This document shows, piece by piece, positions 1-12,870 of a stretch of DNA of 64,000 nt. Below the pieces are notes generated by a model, which was not told the origin of the DNA, did not search any database, and saw only the letters and a program-made list of their open reading frames with translations. The stretch spans positions 1,922,001-1,986,000 of the forward strand of contig CAUIJY010000075.1 of the NCBI GenBank assembly GCA_960531495.1, read 5' to 3'. Made by a program: the position numbers and the translations under genes. Each line of letters opens with the position of its first letter. Position 1 is the stretch's first letter. The DNA comes from Zeus faber (Eukaryota > Chordata > Actinopteri > Zeiformes > Zeidae).

Positions 1-3000
1 AATCTTTCAATCTTTCTTTCATTCTTTCTTTCAATATTTCAATCTTTCAATATTTCTTTCATTCTTTCTTGCAATCTTTCTTTCAATCTGCCTTTCATTT
101 TTTCTTTCAGTCTTTCAATCTTTCTTTAAATCTTTCTTTCAATCTTTCTTTCAAACTTTCAATTTTTATTTCAATCTTTCAATCTTTCAATCTTTCTTTC
201 AATCTTTCAATCTTTCTTTCATTCTTTCTTTCAATATTTCAATCTTTCTTTCAATCTTTCTTTCATCCTTTCTTTCAATCTTTCGTTCAATATTTCTTTC
301 AATCTTTCTTACTTTCAATCTTTCTTTGTTTAAATCATTCTTTCAATCTTTCTTTCAATCTTTCTTTCAATCTTTCTTTCAATTTTTCTTTCATCCTTTC
401 TTCCAATCTTTCGTTCAATATTTCTTTCAATCTTTCTTTCTTTCAATCTTTCTTTGTTTAAATCTTTCTTTCAATCTTTCTTTCAAACTTTCAATCATTA
501 TTTCAATCTTTCATTCTTTCCATCTTTCTTGCAATCTTTCTTTCAATTGTTTAATCTTTCAATGTTTCTTTCATTCTTTCTTTCAGTCTATCAATCTTTT
601 TTTCAATCTTTCTTTCATTCTTTCTTTCAATCTTTCTTTCAAACTTTCAATCTTTATTTCAATCTTTCAATCTTTCAATCTTTCTTTCAATCTTTCAATC
701 TTTCTTTCATTCTTTCTTTCAATATTTCAATCTTTCAATCTTTCTTTCATTCATTCTTTAAATCTTTCAATCTTTCTTTCATTCTTTCTTTCAATCTATC
801 TTACTTTCAATCTATCTTTCTTTCAATATTTCTTCCAATCGTTCAATCTTTCTTTCAATCTTTCTTTTGTTAATTCTTTCAATCTTTCTTTCAATATTTC
901 TTTCAATCTTTCTTTCTTTAAATCTTTCTTTCAATCTTTCTTTCAATCTTTCAATCTTTCTTTCAATCTTTCTTTCATCCTTTCTTTCAATCTTTCGTTC
1001 AATATTTCTTTCAATCTTTCTTACTTTCAATCTTTCTTTGTTTAAATCTTTCTTTCAATCTTTCTTTCAAACTTTCAATCATTATTTCAATCTTTCATTC
1101 TTTCCATCTTTCTTGCAATCTTTCTTTCAATTGTTTAATCTTTCAATCTTTTTTTCAATCTTTCTCTCATTCTTTCTTTCAATCTTTCTGTCCGTCATTC
1201 TTTCTTTCAGTCTTTCTTTCAATCATTCAATCTTTCAATCTTTCTTTCTTTCAATCTTTCTTTTAATCTTTCTTTCATTCTTTATTTCAATCTTTGTTTC
1301 ATTCTTTCTTTCAATCTTTCTTTCAATCTTTCTTTCTTTCTTTCAAACTTTCAATCTTTATTTCAATCTTTCTTTCAATCTTTCTTTCAATCTTTCAATC
1401 TTTCTTTCAAACTTTCAATCTTTATTTCAATCTTTCAATCTTTCAATCTTTCTTTCAATCTTTCAATCTTTCTTTCATTCTTTCTTTCAATATTTCAATC
1501 TTTCAATATTTCTTTCATTCTTTCTTGCAATCTTTCTTTCAATCTGCCTTTCATTTTTTCTTTCAGTCTTTCAATCTTTCTTCAAATCTTTCTTTCAATC
1601 TTTCTTTCAAACTTTCAATTTTTATTTCAATCTTTCAATCTTTCAATCTTTCTTTCAATCTTTCAATCTTTCTTTCATTCTTTCTTTCAATATTTCAATC
1701 TTTCAATCTTTCTTTCAATCTTTCTTTCATCCTTTCTTTCAATCTTTCGTTCAATATTTCTTTCAATCTTTCTTACTTTCAATCTTTCTTTGTTTAAATC
1801 ATTCTTTCAATCTTTCTTTCAATCTTTCTTTCAATCTTTCTTTCAATTTTTCTTTCATCCTTTCTTCCAATCTTTCGTTCAATATTTCTTTCAATCTTTC
1901 TTTGTTTAAATCTTTCTTTCAATCTTTCTTTCAAACTTTCAATCATTATTTCAATCTTTCATTCTTTCCATCTTTCTTGCAATCTTTCTTTCAATTGTTT
2001 AATCTTTCAATGTTTCTTTCATTCTTTCTTTCAGTCTATCAATCTTTTTTTCAATCTTTCTTTCATTCTTTCTTTCAATCTTTCTTTCAAACTTTCAATC
2101 TTTATTTCAATCTTTCAATCTTTCAATCTTTCTTTCAATCTTTCAATCTTTCTTTCATTCTTTCTTTCAATATTTCAATCTTTCAATCTTTCTTTCATTC
2201 ATTCTTTAAATCTTTCAATCTTTCTTTCATTCTTTCTTTCAATCTATCTTACTTTCAATCTATCTTTCTTTCAATATTTCTTCCAATCGTTCAATCTTTC
2301 TTTCAATCTTTCTTTTGTTAATTCTTTCAATCTTTCTTTCAATATTTCTTTCAATCTTTCTTTCTTTAAATCTTTCTTTCAATCTTTCTTTCAATCTTTC
2401 AATCTTTCTTTCAATCTTTCTTTCATCCTTTCTTTCAATCTTTCGTTCAATATTTCTTTCAATCTTTCTTACTTTCAATCTTTCTTTGTTTAAATCTTTC
2501 TTTCAATCTTTCTTTCAAACTTTCAATCATTATTTCAATCTTTCATTCTTTCCATCTTTCTTGCAATCTTTCTTTCAATTGTTTAATCTTTCAATCTTTT
2601 TTTCAATCTTTCTCTCATTCTTTCTTTCAATCTTTCTGTCCGTCATTCTTTCTTTCAGTCTTTCTTTCAATCATTCAATCTTTCAATCTTTCTTTCTTTC
2701 AATCTTTCTTTTAATCTTTCTTTCATTCTTTATTTCAATCTTTGTTTCATTCTTTCTTTCAATCTTTCTTTCAATCTTTCTTTCTTTCTTTCAAACTTTC
2801 AATCTTTATTTCAATCTTTCTTTCAATCTTTCTTTCAATCTTTCAATCTTTCTTTCAAACTTTCAATCTTTATTTCAATCTTTCAATCTTTCAATCTTTC
2901 TTTCAATCTTTCAATCTTTCTTTCATTCTTTCTTTCAATATTTCAATCTTTCAATATTTCTTTCATTCTTTCTTGCAATCTTTCTTTCAATCTGCCTTTC

Positions 3001-3774
3001 ATTTTTTCTTTCAGTCTTTCAATCTTTCTTCAAATCTTTCTTTCAATCTTTCTTTCAAACTTTCAATTTTTATTTCAATCTTTCAATCTTTCAATCTTTC
3101 TTTCAATCTTTCAATCTTTCTTTCATTCTTTCTTTCAATATTTCAATCTTTCAATCTTTCTTTCAATCTTTCTTTCATCCTTTCTTTCAATCTTTCGTTC
3201 AATATTTCTTTCAATCTTTCTTACTTTCAATCTTTCTTTGTTTAAATCATTCTTTCAATCTTTCTTTCAATCTTTCTTTCAATCTTTCTTTCAATTTTTC
3301 TTTCATCCTTTCTTCCAATCTTTCGTTCAATATTTCTTTCAATCTTTCTTTGTTTAAATCTTTCTTTCAATCTTTCTTTCAAACTTTCAATCATTATTTC
3401 AATCTTTCATTCTTTCCATCTTTCTTGCAATCTTTCTTTCAATTGTTTAATCTTTCAATGTTTCTTTCATTCTTTCTTTCAGTCTATCAATCTTTTTTTC
3501 AATCTTTCTTTCATTCTTTCTTTCAATCTTTCTTTCAAACTTTCAATCTTTATTTCAATCTTTCAATCTTTCAATCTTTCTTTCAATCTTTCAATCTTTC
3601 TTTCATTCTTTCTTTCAATATTTCAATCTTTCAATCTTTCTTTCATTCATTCTTTAAATCTTTCAATCTTTCTTTCATTCTTTCTTTCAATCTATCTTAC
3701 TTTCAATCTATCTTTCTTTCAATATTTCTTCCAATCGTTCAATCTTTCTTTCATTCTTTCTTTCAATCTTTCTT
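1..3774. repeat. 1,448-bp higher-order repeat of the tetramer satellite
   Basis: Diagnostic variants recur at a fixed distance. A TTAATTC landmark is at about 867, 2,315 and 3,775 (steps 1,448 and 1,460), and the TTGCAATC landmark near 71 recurs at 1,527 and 2,975 (steps 1,456 and 1,448). Two full copies (867-2,314 and 2,315-3,774) and a partial copy (1-866) are nearly identical. The differences are 8-bp and 12-bp insertions, that is, whole repeat words. Such identity implies recent amplification of a 1.45-kb block rather than slippage of the short unit. Confidence 0.9.
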
Positions 3775-6700
3775 TTGTTAATTCTTTCAATCTTTCTTTC
3801 AATATTTCTTTCAATCTTTCTTTCTTTAAATCTTTCTTTCAAACTTTCAATCTTTATTTCAATCTTTCAATCTTTCAATCTTTCTTACATTCGTTCTTTC
3901 AATCTTTCTTTAATTAGTTCTTTCATTCTTTCTTTCAGTCTTTCAATCTTTCTTTAAATCTTTCTTTCAATCTTTCTTTCAATCTTTCAATCTTTCTTTC
4001 ATTCTTTCATTCTTTCTTTCAATCGTTCTTTCATTCTTTCTTTCAATTTTTCATTCTTTCTTTCTAACTTTCAATCTTTCAATCTTTCTTTCAATCTTTC
4101 TTTCTTTCAATCTTTCTTTCAATCTTTCTTTCAATCTTTTTTTCATTCTTTCCTTCAGTCTTTCAATCTTTCTTTCAATCTTTATTTTTTTCAATCTTTC
4201 TTTCAATCTTTCTTTCATTCTTTCTTTCAATCTTTCTTTCAATCTTTCAATCTTTCTTTCAATATTTCTTTCAATCTTTCTTACTTTCAATCTTTCTTTC
4301 CTTAAATCTTTCTTTCAATCTTTCTTTCAAACTTTCAATCATTATTTCAATCTTTCAATCTTTCAATCTTTCTTTCAATCTTTCAATCTTTCTTTCAATA
4401 TTTCTTTCAATCTTTCTTTCTTTAAATCTTTCTTTCAAACTTTCTTTCAAACATTCAATCTTTCTTTCAATCTTTCAATCTTTCTTTCATTCTTTCTTTC
4501 AGTCTTTCAACCTTTTTTTCAATCATTCTGTCAATCTTTCAATCTTTCTTTCATTCTTTCTTTCAATCTTTCAATCTTGCTTTCATTCTTTCTTACTTTC
4601 AATTTTTCTATCTTTCAATATTGGTTCCAATCGTTCAATCTTTCTTTCATTATTTCTTTCAATCTTTCTTTCTTTCAATCTTTCTTTCATTCTTTCTTTC
4701 AATATTTCTTTTTTCAATCTTTCTTCCAATCTTTCTTTCAATTGTTTAATCTTTCATTCTTTCTTTCATTCATTCATTCTTTCTTTCAATCGTTCTTTCA
4801 TTCTTTCTTTCAATCTTTCAATCTTTCTTTAAATATTTCTTTCGATCTTTAATACTTTCAATCTTTTTTCAAACATTCAATCTTTCTTTCAATATTTCAA
4901 TCTTTCAATGTTTCTTTCATTCTTTCTTTCAATCTTTCAATCTTTCTTTCATTAATTCTTTCAATCTTTCTTACTTTCAATCTTTCTTTGTTTAAATCTC
5001 TCTTTCAAACTTTCTTTCAAACTTTCAATCATTATTTCAATCTTTCATTCTTTCCATCTTTCTTGCAATCTTTCTTTCAATTGTTTAATCTTTCAATGTT
5101 TCTTTCATTCTTTCTTTCAGTCTATCAATCTTTTTTTCAATCTTTCTTTCATTCTTTCTTTCATTCTTTCTTTTAATCTTTCAATCTTTCTTTCAGTCTT
5201 TCTTTCAATCATTCAATCATTCAATCTTTCTTTCTTTAAATCTTTCTTTCAATCTTTCTTTACATCTTTCAATCTTTCTTTCATTCTTTCTTTCAATATT
5301 TCAATCTTTCAATCTTTCTTTCATTCTTTCTTTAAATCTTTCAATCTTTCTTTCAATCTTTCTTTCAAACTTTCAATCATTATTTCAATCTTTCATTCTT
5401 TCCATCTTTCTTGCAATCTTTCTTTCAATTGTTTAATCTTTCAATCTTTTTTTTCAATCTTTCTTTCATTCTTTCTTTCAATCTTTCTGTCCGTCATTCT
5501 TTCTTTCAGTCTTTCTTTCAATCATTCAATCTTTCAATCTTTCTTTCTTTCAATCTTTCTTTCAATCTTTCTTTCATTCTTTATTTCAATCTTTGTTTCA
5601 TTCTTTCTTTCATTCTTTCTTTCAATCTTTCTGTCTGTCAATCTTTCTTTCAGTCTTTCTTTCAATCATTCAATCTTTCAATCTTTCCTTCAATATTTAT
5701 TTCTTTCAATCTTTCTTTCATTCTTTCCTTCAGTCGTTCAATCATTCTTTCAATCTTTCTTTTTTTCAATCTTTCTTTCAATCTTTCTTTCATCCTTTCT
5801 TTCAATCTTTCATTCAATATTTCTTTCAATCTTTCTTACTTTCAATCTTTCTTTGTTTAAATCTTTCTTTCAAACTTTCTTTCAAACTTTTAATCATTAT
5901 TTCAATCTTTCATTCTTTCCATCTTTCTTGCAATCTTTCTTTCAATTGTTTAATCTTTCAATGTTTCTTTCATTCTTTCTTTCAGTCTTTCAATCTTTTT
6001 TCAATCTTTCTTTCATTCTTTCTTTCAATCTTTCTGTCTGTCATTCTTTCTTTCAGTCTTTCTTTCAATCAGTCAATCTTTCAATCTTTCTTTCTTTCAA
6101 TCTTTCTTTCAATCTTTCTTTCAATCTTTCTTTCTTTCTTTAAATCTTTCTTTCAATCTTTCTTTCAAACTTTCAATCTTTATTTCAATCTTTCAATCTT
6201 TCTTTCAATCTTTCAATCTTTCTTTCATTCTTTCTTTCAATATTTCAATCTTTCAATATTTCTTTCATTCTTTCTTGCAATCTTTCAATCTTTCTTTCAT
6301 TCTTTCTTTCAATTTTTCTTACTTTCAATCTTTCTTTCAATCTGCCTTTCATTCTTTCTTTCAGTCTTTCAATCTTTCTTTCATTCTTTCTTTCAATCTT
6401 TCTTTTGTTATTTCTTTCAATCTTTCTTTCTTTCCATCTTTCTTTCAATCTTTCTTTTATTCTTTCTTTCAATCTTTCTTTTTTCAATCTTTCTTGCAAT
6501 CTTTCTTTCAATTGTTTAATCTTTCAATCTTTCTTTCATTCTTTCTTTCAATCTTTCTTTCATTCTTTCTTTCAATCTTTCTGTCGGTCAATCTTTCTTT
6601 CAGTCTTTCTTTCAATCATTCAATCTTTCAATCTTTCCTTCAATATTTCTTTCTTTCAATCTTTCTTTCAATCTTTCTTTCATTCTTTTCTTCAGTCGTT

Positions 6701-6902
6701 CAATCTTTCTTTCAATCTTTCTTTTTTTCAATCTTTCTTTCAATCTTTCTTTCATCCTTTCTTTCAATCTTTCGTTCAATATTTCTTTCAATCTTTCTTA
6801 CTTTCAATCTTTCTTTGTTTAAATCTTTCTTTCAATCTTTCTTTCATCCTTTCTTTCAATCTTTCGTTCGATATTTCTTTCAATCTTTCTTACTTTCAAT
6901 CT
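1..6902. repeat. CTTT/CAAT tetramer satellite, left block
   Basis: Tandem array whose basic words are CTTT and CAAT, giving mainly 8-mer (CTTTCAAT) and 12-mer (CTTTCTTTCAAT) units. Variants such as CATT, CAGT, CGTT, ATTT and CCTT behave as substituted tetramers, so the four-base register is largely kept. G is almost absent from the plus strand. The array runs off the left edge of the window. Long open frames on the plus strand (Phe/Gln/Ser/Leu/Asn-rich) and shorter Lys/Ile/Glu/Arg repeats on the minus strand exist only because these words contain no stop in the relevant frames. There is no domain, no codon bias and no start context to support translation. Confidence 0.97.
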
Positions 6903-7296
6903 GAGTCGAGCTAACTCTGAGTCGAGCTCTAGTGCTGAGGTTGCTGTGTAGTGTATCACTGCTCGTATTGTAGTATTGCAACTTGGACTACTGGATTGAC
7001 TCTGTACATTTCACTGCTATTTGCTGATCTGCCAACAAGCTTGTGTTCCAGACACACCCCCTATTCAGGTAAGTCCTCTCTTATGTGGGCGTGCTCTTAG
7101 CCAGGTGCAACCCTAATCACACGAGCAGCTGTATTCTATCACCTATTTATGGTCCTGCCCTTCAAGCGTTGGCCCATTTGTAGTCGCTCTCGTGTGAAGA
7201 CGCTCTGTGTAAAGACGCACGTCTACCTCTGCACGTCAACCGAAGCAAGGACACCGAACAAGGCAAACCTGCCTTCTTTCTCTCACTCCATACAAA

Positions 7297-9220
7297 GTGT
7301 GCTACTACCGCATCCCTACAACTTCAAGGTCACCCAGAAAGCGTCGTTATACCATACGCCGATGCAATCCGGGTAACCTCAGGTCCCTGCAGCAAACATC
7401 TTCTGCAAAGACCTCCTTCTCTGTTGGCTTGTGGAATTGTCGATCTGCAGTTAACAAGGCAGACTTCATTTCTGGTCATGCCAACCAACTCTCCTTAGAG
7501 CTCCTTGCTCTCACTGAGACATGGATTAAACCGGAAGATAGCGCAACCCCGGCTGCACTCTCCACTAACTACTCATTCTCCCACACATCCTGACCATCTG
7601 GCCGTGGTGGTGGGACTGGCCTGCTAATTTCCAACACATGGAAATTTAATCCACTGCTGCCTTTAAACAACTTTGCCTCCTTTGAATATCACGCCGTCTT
7701 GGTGACTGCTCCGGTGAAAGCCTATGTGGTCGTCATCTACCGTCCACCAGGACAACTAGGTGACTTCCTACATGAGCTTGACACCCTGCTGTCATCAATC
7801 CCTGAGCACGAGTGTCCCATGCTCGTCCTCGGAGACATGAACATTCACTTGGACAGTGCGAGCTCGGCTGACTTCCTGTCTTTGGTTCGCTCGTTCGACC
7901 TAAGACAGATCCCGACTCCACCGACTCACAAGGCTGGCAAAGAGCTTGATCTCATTCTTGCTCGGAGCTGTACCACCGACAACCTATGGGTCACTCCTCT
8001 TCATCTCTCTGACCACTTCTTCATCCACTTCAATGTCCAGCTACCAAAACAACCCCCCACCTCCCCACCCATGGTTACTATCCGCAGCAATCTCCGCAAC
8101 TTGTCTCCCACCCACTTCTCCTCTGTGCTCTCCTCTTCTCTTCCACCCCATGGCACTTTCTCCTCTCTGCAGGTTAATGATGCCACTGACTCCCTCTGCT
8201 CCACCTTGAGCTCATGTCTGGATATCCTGTGTCCACTATCCACCAGACCTGCTCGTTCAACCCAGTCGCACCCTTGGCTGACTGACACCCTCCGGACAAC
8301 GCGCACTGACCTCAGAGCAGCCGAGAGGAAATGGCACAAATTCAAAACAACTGAGGATCTTGCTAGCTACCAGACACTGCTGTCCTCCTTCTCTTCCGGC
8401 ATCACTGCTGCCAAGAAGGCCTTCTTCAACGATAGGATCAACGGTGCCACAGACACACGTACGTTATTCACCACCTTCAAGTCTCTGCTTTACCCTCCAC
8501 CACCTCCCCCAGCTACTTACCTCACTGCTGACTGCCTTGCCTCCTTTTTTACTAACAATGTGGCAGCCATCAGCAGCCAATTCACTAAACAACTTACTCA
8601 CAACCTGTCTTCTCCAGCCCTAGGCTCATCGTTCCCTGGTTTCGCCCCCCTCGCTGAAAGTGAGGTATCTAAACTACTTGACTATCTGGCGAAAACGGAA
8701 CTGCTGGTCTTCCCGGCCAAACAAGGTATTTATCACAACATTGATATTAAAATCGACTCTCTATCTCTTGTTCCTACCAAGGCTGCAAGGAATCTTGGTG
8801 TCATTATTGATGACCAACTGACATTCTCGGACCATGTTGCCGCCGTCTCCCGGTCCTGCCGCTTCGCACCAGCCAAAGAGGGCACATGTCACTCCGCTGC
8901 TCATCGAGCTCCACTGGTTACCTGTAGCCGCCCGCATCAAGTTCAAGTCTCTTATGCTGGCCTACAGAGTGATTGTTGGGAATGCTCCCGCCTACTTAAA
9001 TGCTCTTGTAAGAGCACATGTTGCCCCCCGGATGCTGCCCTCGTCTAATGAGTGTCGCCTGGCTCTGCCGGCCATACAGCCACGGCAATCCAGGCTATTC
9101 TCATTTGTAGTTCCACGTTGGTGGAACGAGCTGCCAAAAATGACCAGAGCGGGGACCTCCCTCTCTGTCTTTAAGAAGCACCTGAAGACCCAGCTCTTCA
9201 GTGAGTACCTCCTGTCCTAA
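7297..9220 (+). pseudogene. L2-type LINE endonuclease/reverse transcriptase, deleted
   Basis: In an intact L2 element this ORF encodes an endonuclease that nicks target DNA and an RT that copies the element RNA. Visible endonuclease motifs are the N-terminal GLWNCRSAVNK, LTETW, VIYRPPG and LGDMNIH blocks, then the LSDHFFIHF block. The frame opens near 7,297 and has one nonsense codon at 7,591-7,593, where the family usually has Arg; CGA to TGA by CpG decay is the simple explanation. The frame then continues to about 8,680, where EVSKLL joins AKTELLVFPA. This in-frame deletion removes the RT fingers and palm, including the catalytic Y/FADD box. A second deletion with a frame change near 8,860 removes part of the thumb. 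The last part (8,834-9,220) holds the usual C-terminal block, including HWLPVAARIKFK and PRWWNELP. Clade assignment is by motif recognition. Confidence 0.88.
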
Positions 9221-9320
9221 TCTACAATTACTGAGCACCACCTTGCAGTATTTATTGTTACACCAATGTTGTTGTTACACTAATCTCTGTCGCAATGTAG
9301 CTGAATGTTATTCTCCCTTG

Positions 9321-9374
9321 TAAGTCGCTTTGGATAAAAGCGTCTGCTAAATGACTAAATGTAAATGTAAATGT
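9321..9374 (+). promoter_or_regulatory. UnaL2-type 3' stem-loop and short tandem tail of the L2 LINE
   Basis: CGCTTT (9,326-9,331) pairs with AAAGCG (9,337-9,342) around the five-base loop GGATA. This is the 3' hairpin known from eel UnaL2 and from fish SINEs that share its tail, where the partner RT recognises it to prime reverse transcription. It is followed by repeats of TAAATG/TGTAAA. Because the hairpin is intact while the RT is deleted, this copy could in principle only have been mobilised in trans; when the deletion arose is not visible. Confidence 0.85.
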
Positions 9375-10172
9375 AATCTTTCTTTGTTTAAATCTTTCTT
9401 TCAATCATTCTTTCAAACTTTCAATCATTATTTCAATCTTTCATTCTTTCCATCTTTCTTGCAATCTTTCTTTCAATTGTTTAATCTTTCAATGTTTCTT
9501 TCATTCTTTCTTTCAGTCTTTCAATCTTTTTTTCAATCTTTCTTTCATTCTTTCTTTCAATCTTTCTGTCCGTCATTCTTTCTTTCAGTCTTTCTTTCAA
9601 TCATTCAATCTTTCAATCTTTCTTTCTTTCAATCTTTCTTTCAATCTTTCTTTCATTCTTTATTTCAATCTTTGTTTCATTCTTTCTTTCAATCTTTCTT
9701 TCAATCTTTCTTTCAATCTTTCTTTCAATCTTTCTTTCTTTCTTTCAATCTTTCTTTCAATCTTTCTTTCAAACTTTCAATCTTTATTTCAATCTTTCTT
9801 TCAATCTTTCTTTCAATCTTTCTTTCAATCTTTCTTTCATTCTTTCTTTCAAAATTTCAATCTTTCAATATTTCTTTCATTCTTTCTTGCAATCTTTCAA
9901 TCTTTCTTTCATTCTTTCTTTCAATCTTTCTTACTTTCAATCTTTCTTTCAATCTGCCTTTCATTCTTTCTTTCAGTCTTTCAATCTTTCTTTAAATCTT
10001 TCTTTAAATCTCTCTTTCAGTCATTCTTTCAAACTTTCAATCTTTATTTCAATCTTTCAATCTTTCAATCTTTCTTTCAATCTTTCAATCTTTCTTTCAT
10101 TCTTTCTTTCAATATTTCAATCTTTCTTTCATTCTTTCTTTAAATCTTTCAATCTTTCTTTCATTCTTACTT

Positions 10173-11634
10173 TCAATCTATCTTACTTTCAATCTTTCTT
10201 TCTTTCAATATTTCTTCCAATCGTTCAATCTTTCTTTCATTCTTTCTTTCAATCTTTCTTTTGTTATTTCTTTCAATCTTTCTTTCTTTCCATCTTTCTT
10301 TCAATCTTTCTTTTATTCTTTCTTTCAATCTTTCTTTTTTCAATCTTTCTTGCAATCTTTCTTTCAATTGTTTAATCTTTCAATATTTCTTTTATTCTTT
10401 CTTTCAATCATTCTTTCATTCTTTCTTTCAATCTTTCTGTCTGTCAATCTTTCTTTCAGTCTTTCTTTCAATCATTCAATCTTTCAATCTTTCCTTCAAT
10501 ATTTCATTCTTTCAATCTTTCTTTCAATCTTTCTTTCATTCTATCCTTCAGTCGTTCAATCTTTCAATCTTTCTTTTTTTCAATCTTTCTTTCAATCTTT
10601 CTTTCAATCTTTCGTTCAATATTTCTTTCAATCTTTCTTAATTTCAATCTTTCTTTGTTTAAATCTTTCTTTCAATCTTTCTTTCAAACTTTCAATCATT
10701 ATTTCAATCTTTCATTCTTTCAATCTTTCTTTCAATCTTTCTTTCAATCTTTCTTTCATTCTTTCTTTCAATATTTCAATCTTTCAATCTTTCTTTCAAT
10801 CTTTCTTTCAATCTTTCAATCTTTCTTTCATTCTTTCTTTCAATCTTTCAATCTTTCTTTCATTCTTTCTTTAAATCTTTCAATCTTTCTTTCATTCTTA
10901 CTTTCAATCTATCTTACTTTCAATCTTTCTTTCTTTCAATATTTCTTCCAATCGTTCAATCTTTCTTTCATTCTTTCTTTCAATCTTTCTTTTGTTATTT
11001 CTTTCAATCTTTCTTTCTTTCCATCTTTCTTTCAATCTTTCTTTTATTCTTTCTTTCAATCTTTCTTTTTTCAATCTTTCTTGCAATCTTTCTTTCAATT
11101 GTTTAATCTTTCAATATTTCTTTTATTCTTTCTTTCAATCATTCTTTCATTCTTTCTTTCAATCTTTCTGTCTGTCAATCTTTTTTTCAGTCTTTCTTTC
11201 AATCATTCAATCTTTCAATCTTTCCTTCAATATTTCATTCTTTCAATCTTTCTTTCAATCTTTCTTTCATTCTATCCTTCAGTCGTTCAATCTTTCTTTC
11301 AATCTTTCTTTTTTTCAATCTTTCTTTCAATCTTTCTTTCAATCTTTCGTTCAATATTTCTTTCAATCTTTCTTAATTTCAATCTTTCTTTGTTTAAATC
11401 TTTCTTTCAATCTTTCTTTCAAACTTTCAATCATTATTTCAATCTTTCATTCTTTCAATCTTTCTTTCAATCTTTCTTTTAATCTTTCAATCTTTCAATC
11501 TTTCTTTCATTCTTTCTTTCAATATTTCAATCTTTCAATCTTTCTTTCAATCTTTCTTTCAATCTTTCAATCTTTCTTTCAGTCTTTCTTTCAATCTTTC
11601 TTTCAAACTTTCAATACTTATTTCAATCTTTCAA
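10173..11634. repeat. 731-bp tandem higher-order repeat
   Basis: The segment starting at 10,173 recurs at 10,904 (exact step 731, also seen between 10,261 and 10,992). A further related copy lies near 11,995. The period and diagnostic variants differ from the 1,448-bp family at the left end, so this is an independent amplification within the same array. Confidence 0.8.
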
Positions 11635-12870
11635 TCTTTCAATCTTTCTTTCAATCTTTCTTTCATTTTTTCTTTCAATCTTTCAATCTTTCTTTCATTC
11701 TTTCTTTCAATATTTCAATCTTTCAATCTTTCTTTCATTCTTTCTTGCAATCTTTCAGTCTTTCTTTCATTCTTTCTTTCAATCCTTCTTACTTTCAATC
11801 TTTCTTTCAATCTGCCTTTCATTCTTTCTTTCAGTCTTTCAATCTTTCTTTAAATCTTTCTTTCAAACTTTCAATCTTTATTTCAATCTTTCAATCTTTA
11901 TTTCAATCTTTCAATCTTTCAATCTTTCTTTCAATCTTTCAATCTTTCTTTCATTCTTTCTTTCAATCTTTCAATCTTTCTTTCATTCTTTCTTTCAATC
12001 TATCTTACTTTCAATCTTTCTTTCTTTCAATATTGTTTCCAATCGTTCAATCTTTCTTTCATTCTTTCTTTCAATCTTTCTTTTGTTATTTCTTTCAATC
12101 TTTCTTCCTTTCCATCTTTCTTTCAATCTTTCTTTTATTCTTTCTTTCAATCTTTCTTTTTTCAATCTTTCTTGCAATCTTTCTTTCAATTGTTTCATCT
12201 TTCAATCTTTCTTTCTTTCAATCTTTCTTTCATTGTTTCTTTCAATCTTTCTGTCCGTCAATCTTTCTTTCAGTCTTTCTTTCAATCATTCAATCTTTCA
12301 ATCTTTCCTTCAATATTTCTTTCTTTCAATCTTTCTTTCAATCTTTATTTCATTCTTTCCATCAGTCTTTCAATCTTTCTTTCAATCTTTCTTTTTTTCA
12401 ATCTTTCTTTCAATATTTCTTTCAATCTTTCTTACTTTCAATCTTTCTTTCTTTAAATCTTTCTTTCAATCTTTCTTTCAAACTTTCAATCTTTATTTCA
12501 ATCTTTCAATCTTTCAATCTTTCAATCTTTCTTTCAATCTTTCTTTCTTCTTTCAATCTTTCTTTCATTCTTTCTTTCAATATTTCAATCTTTCAATCTT
12601 TCTTTCATTCTTTCTTTCAATCTTTCTTTTGTTATTTCTTTCAATATTTCTTTCATTCTTTCTTTCAATCTTTCTTTTTTCAATCTTTCTTTCAATTTTT
12701 GAATCTTTCAATCTTTCTTTCATTCTCTCTTTCAGTCTTTCAGTCTGTCAATCTTTCTTTCAGTCTTTCTTTCAACCATTCAATCTTTCAATCTTTCTTT
12801 CTTTCAATCTTTCAATCTTTCTTTCATTCTTTCATTCTTTCTTTCAATCTTTCTTTTTTAAATCTTTCTT

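Larger units (their letters stand above)
6903..9374 (+). mobile_element. L2-clade LINE, internally deleted, inserted in the tetramer satellite
   Basis: Non-satellite sequence of 2.47 kb carrying an apurinic-type endonuclease, remnants of reverse transcriptase and a UnaL2-type 3' tail. The flanks give a candidate target-site duplication AATCT (6,898-6,902 and 9,375-9,379). Uninterrupted copies of the satellite read through this position (…TTACTTTCAATCTTTC…), so the empty site can be reconstructed from paralogous array copies. The 5' end holds two direct copies of GAGTCGAGCT. The 3' end is a TGTAAA-type short tandem tail, as in L2-clade elements. The element cannot be autonomous because the RT core is missing. 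Confidence 0.9.

Noticed and set aside
812..12198. Minus-strand Lys-Ile-Glu-Arg repeat frames resembling coiled coils
   Set aside because: ATTGAAAGAAAG is 12 bp and stop-free in one frame; the frames follow the repeat exactly.
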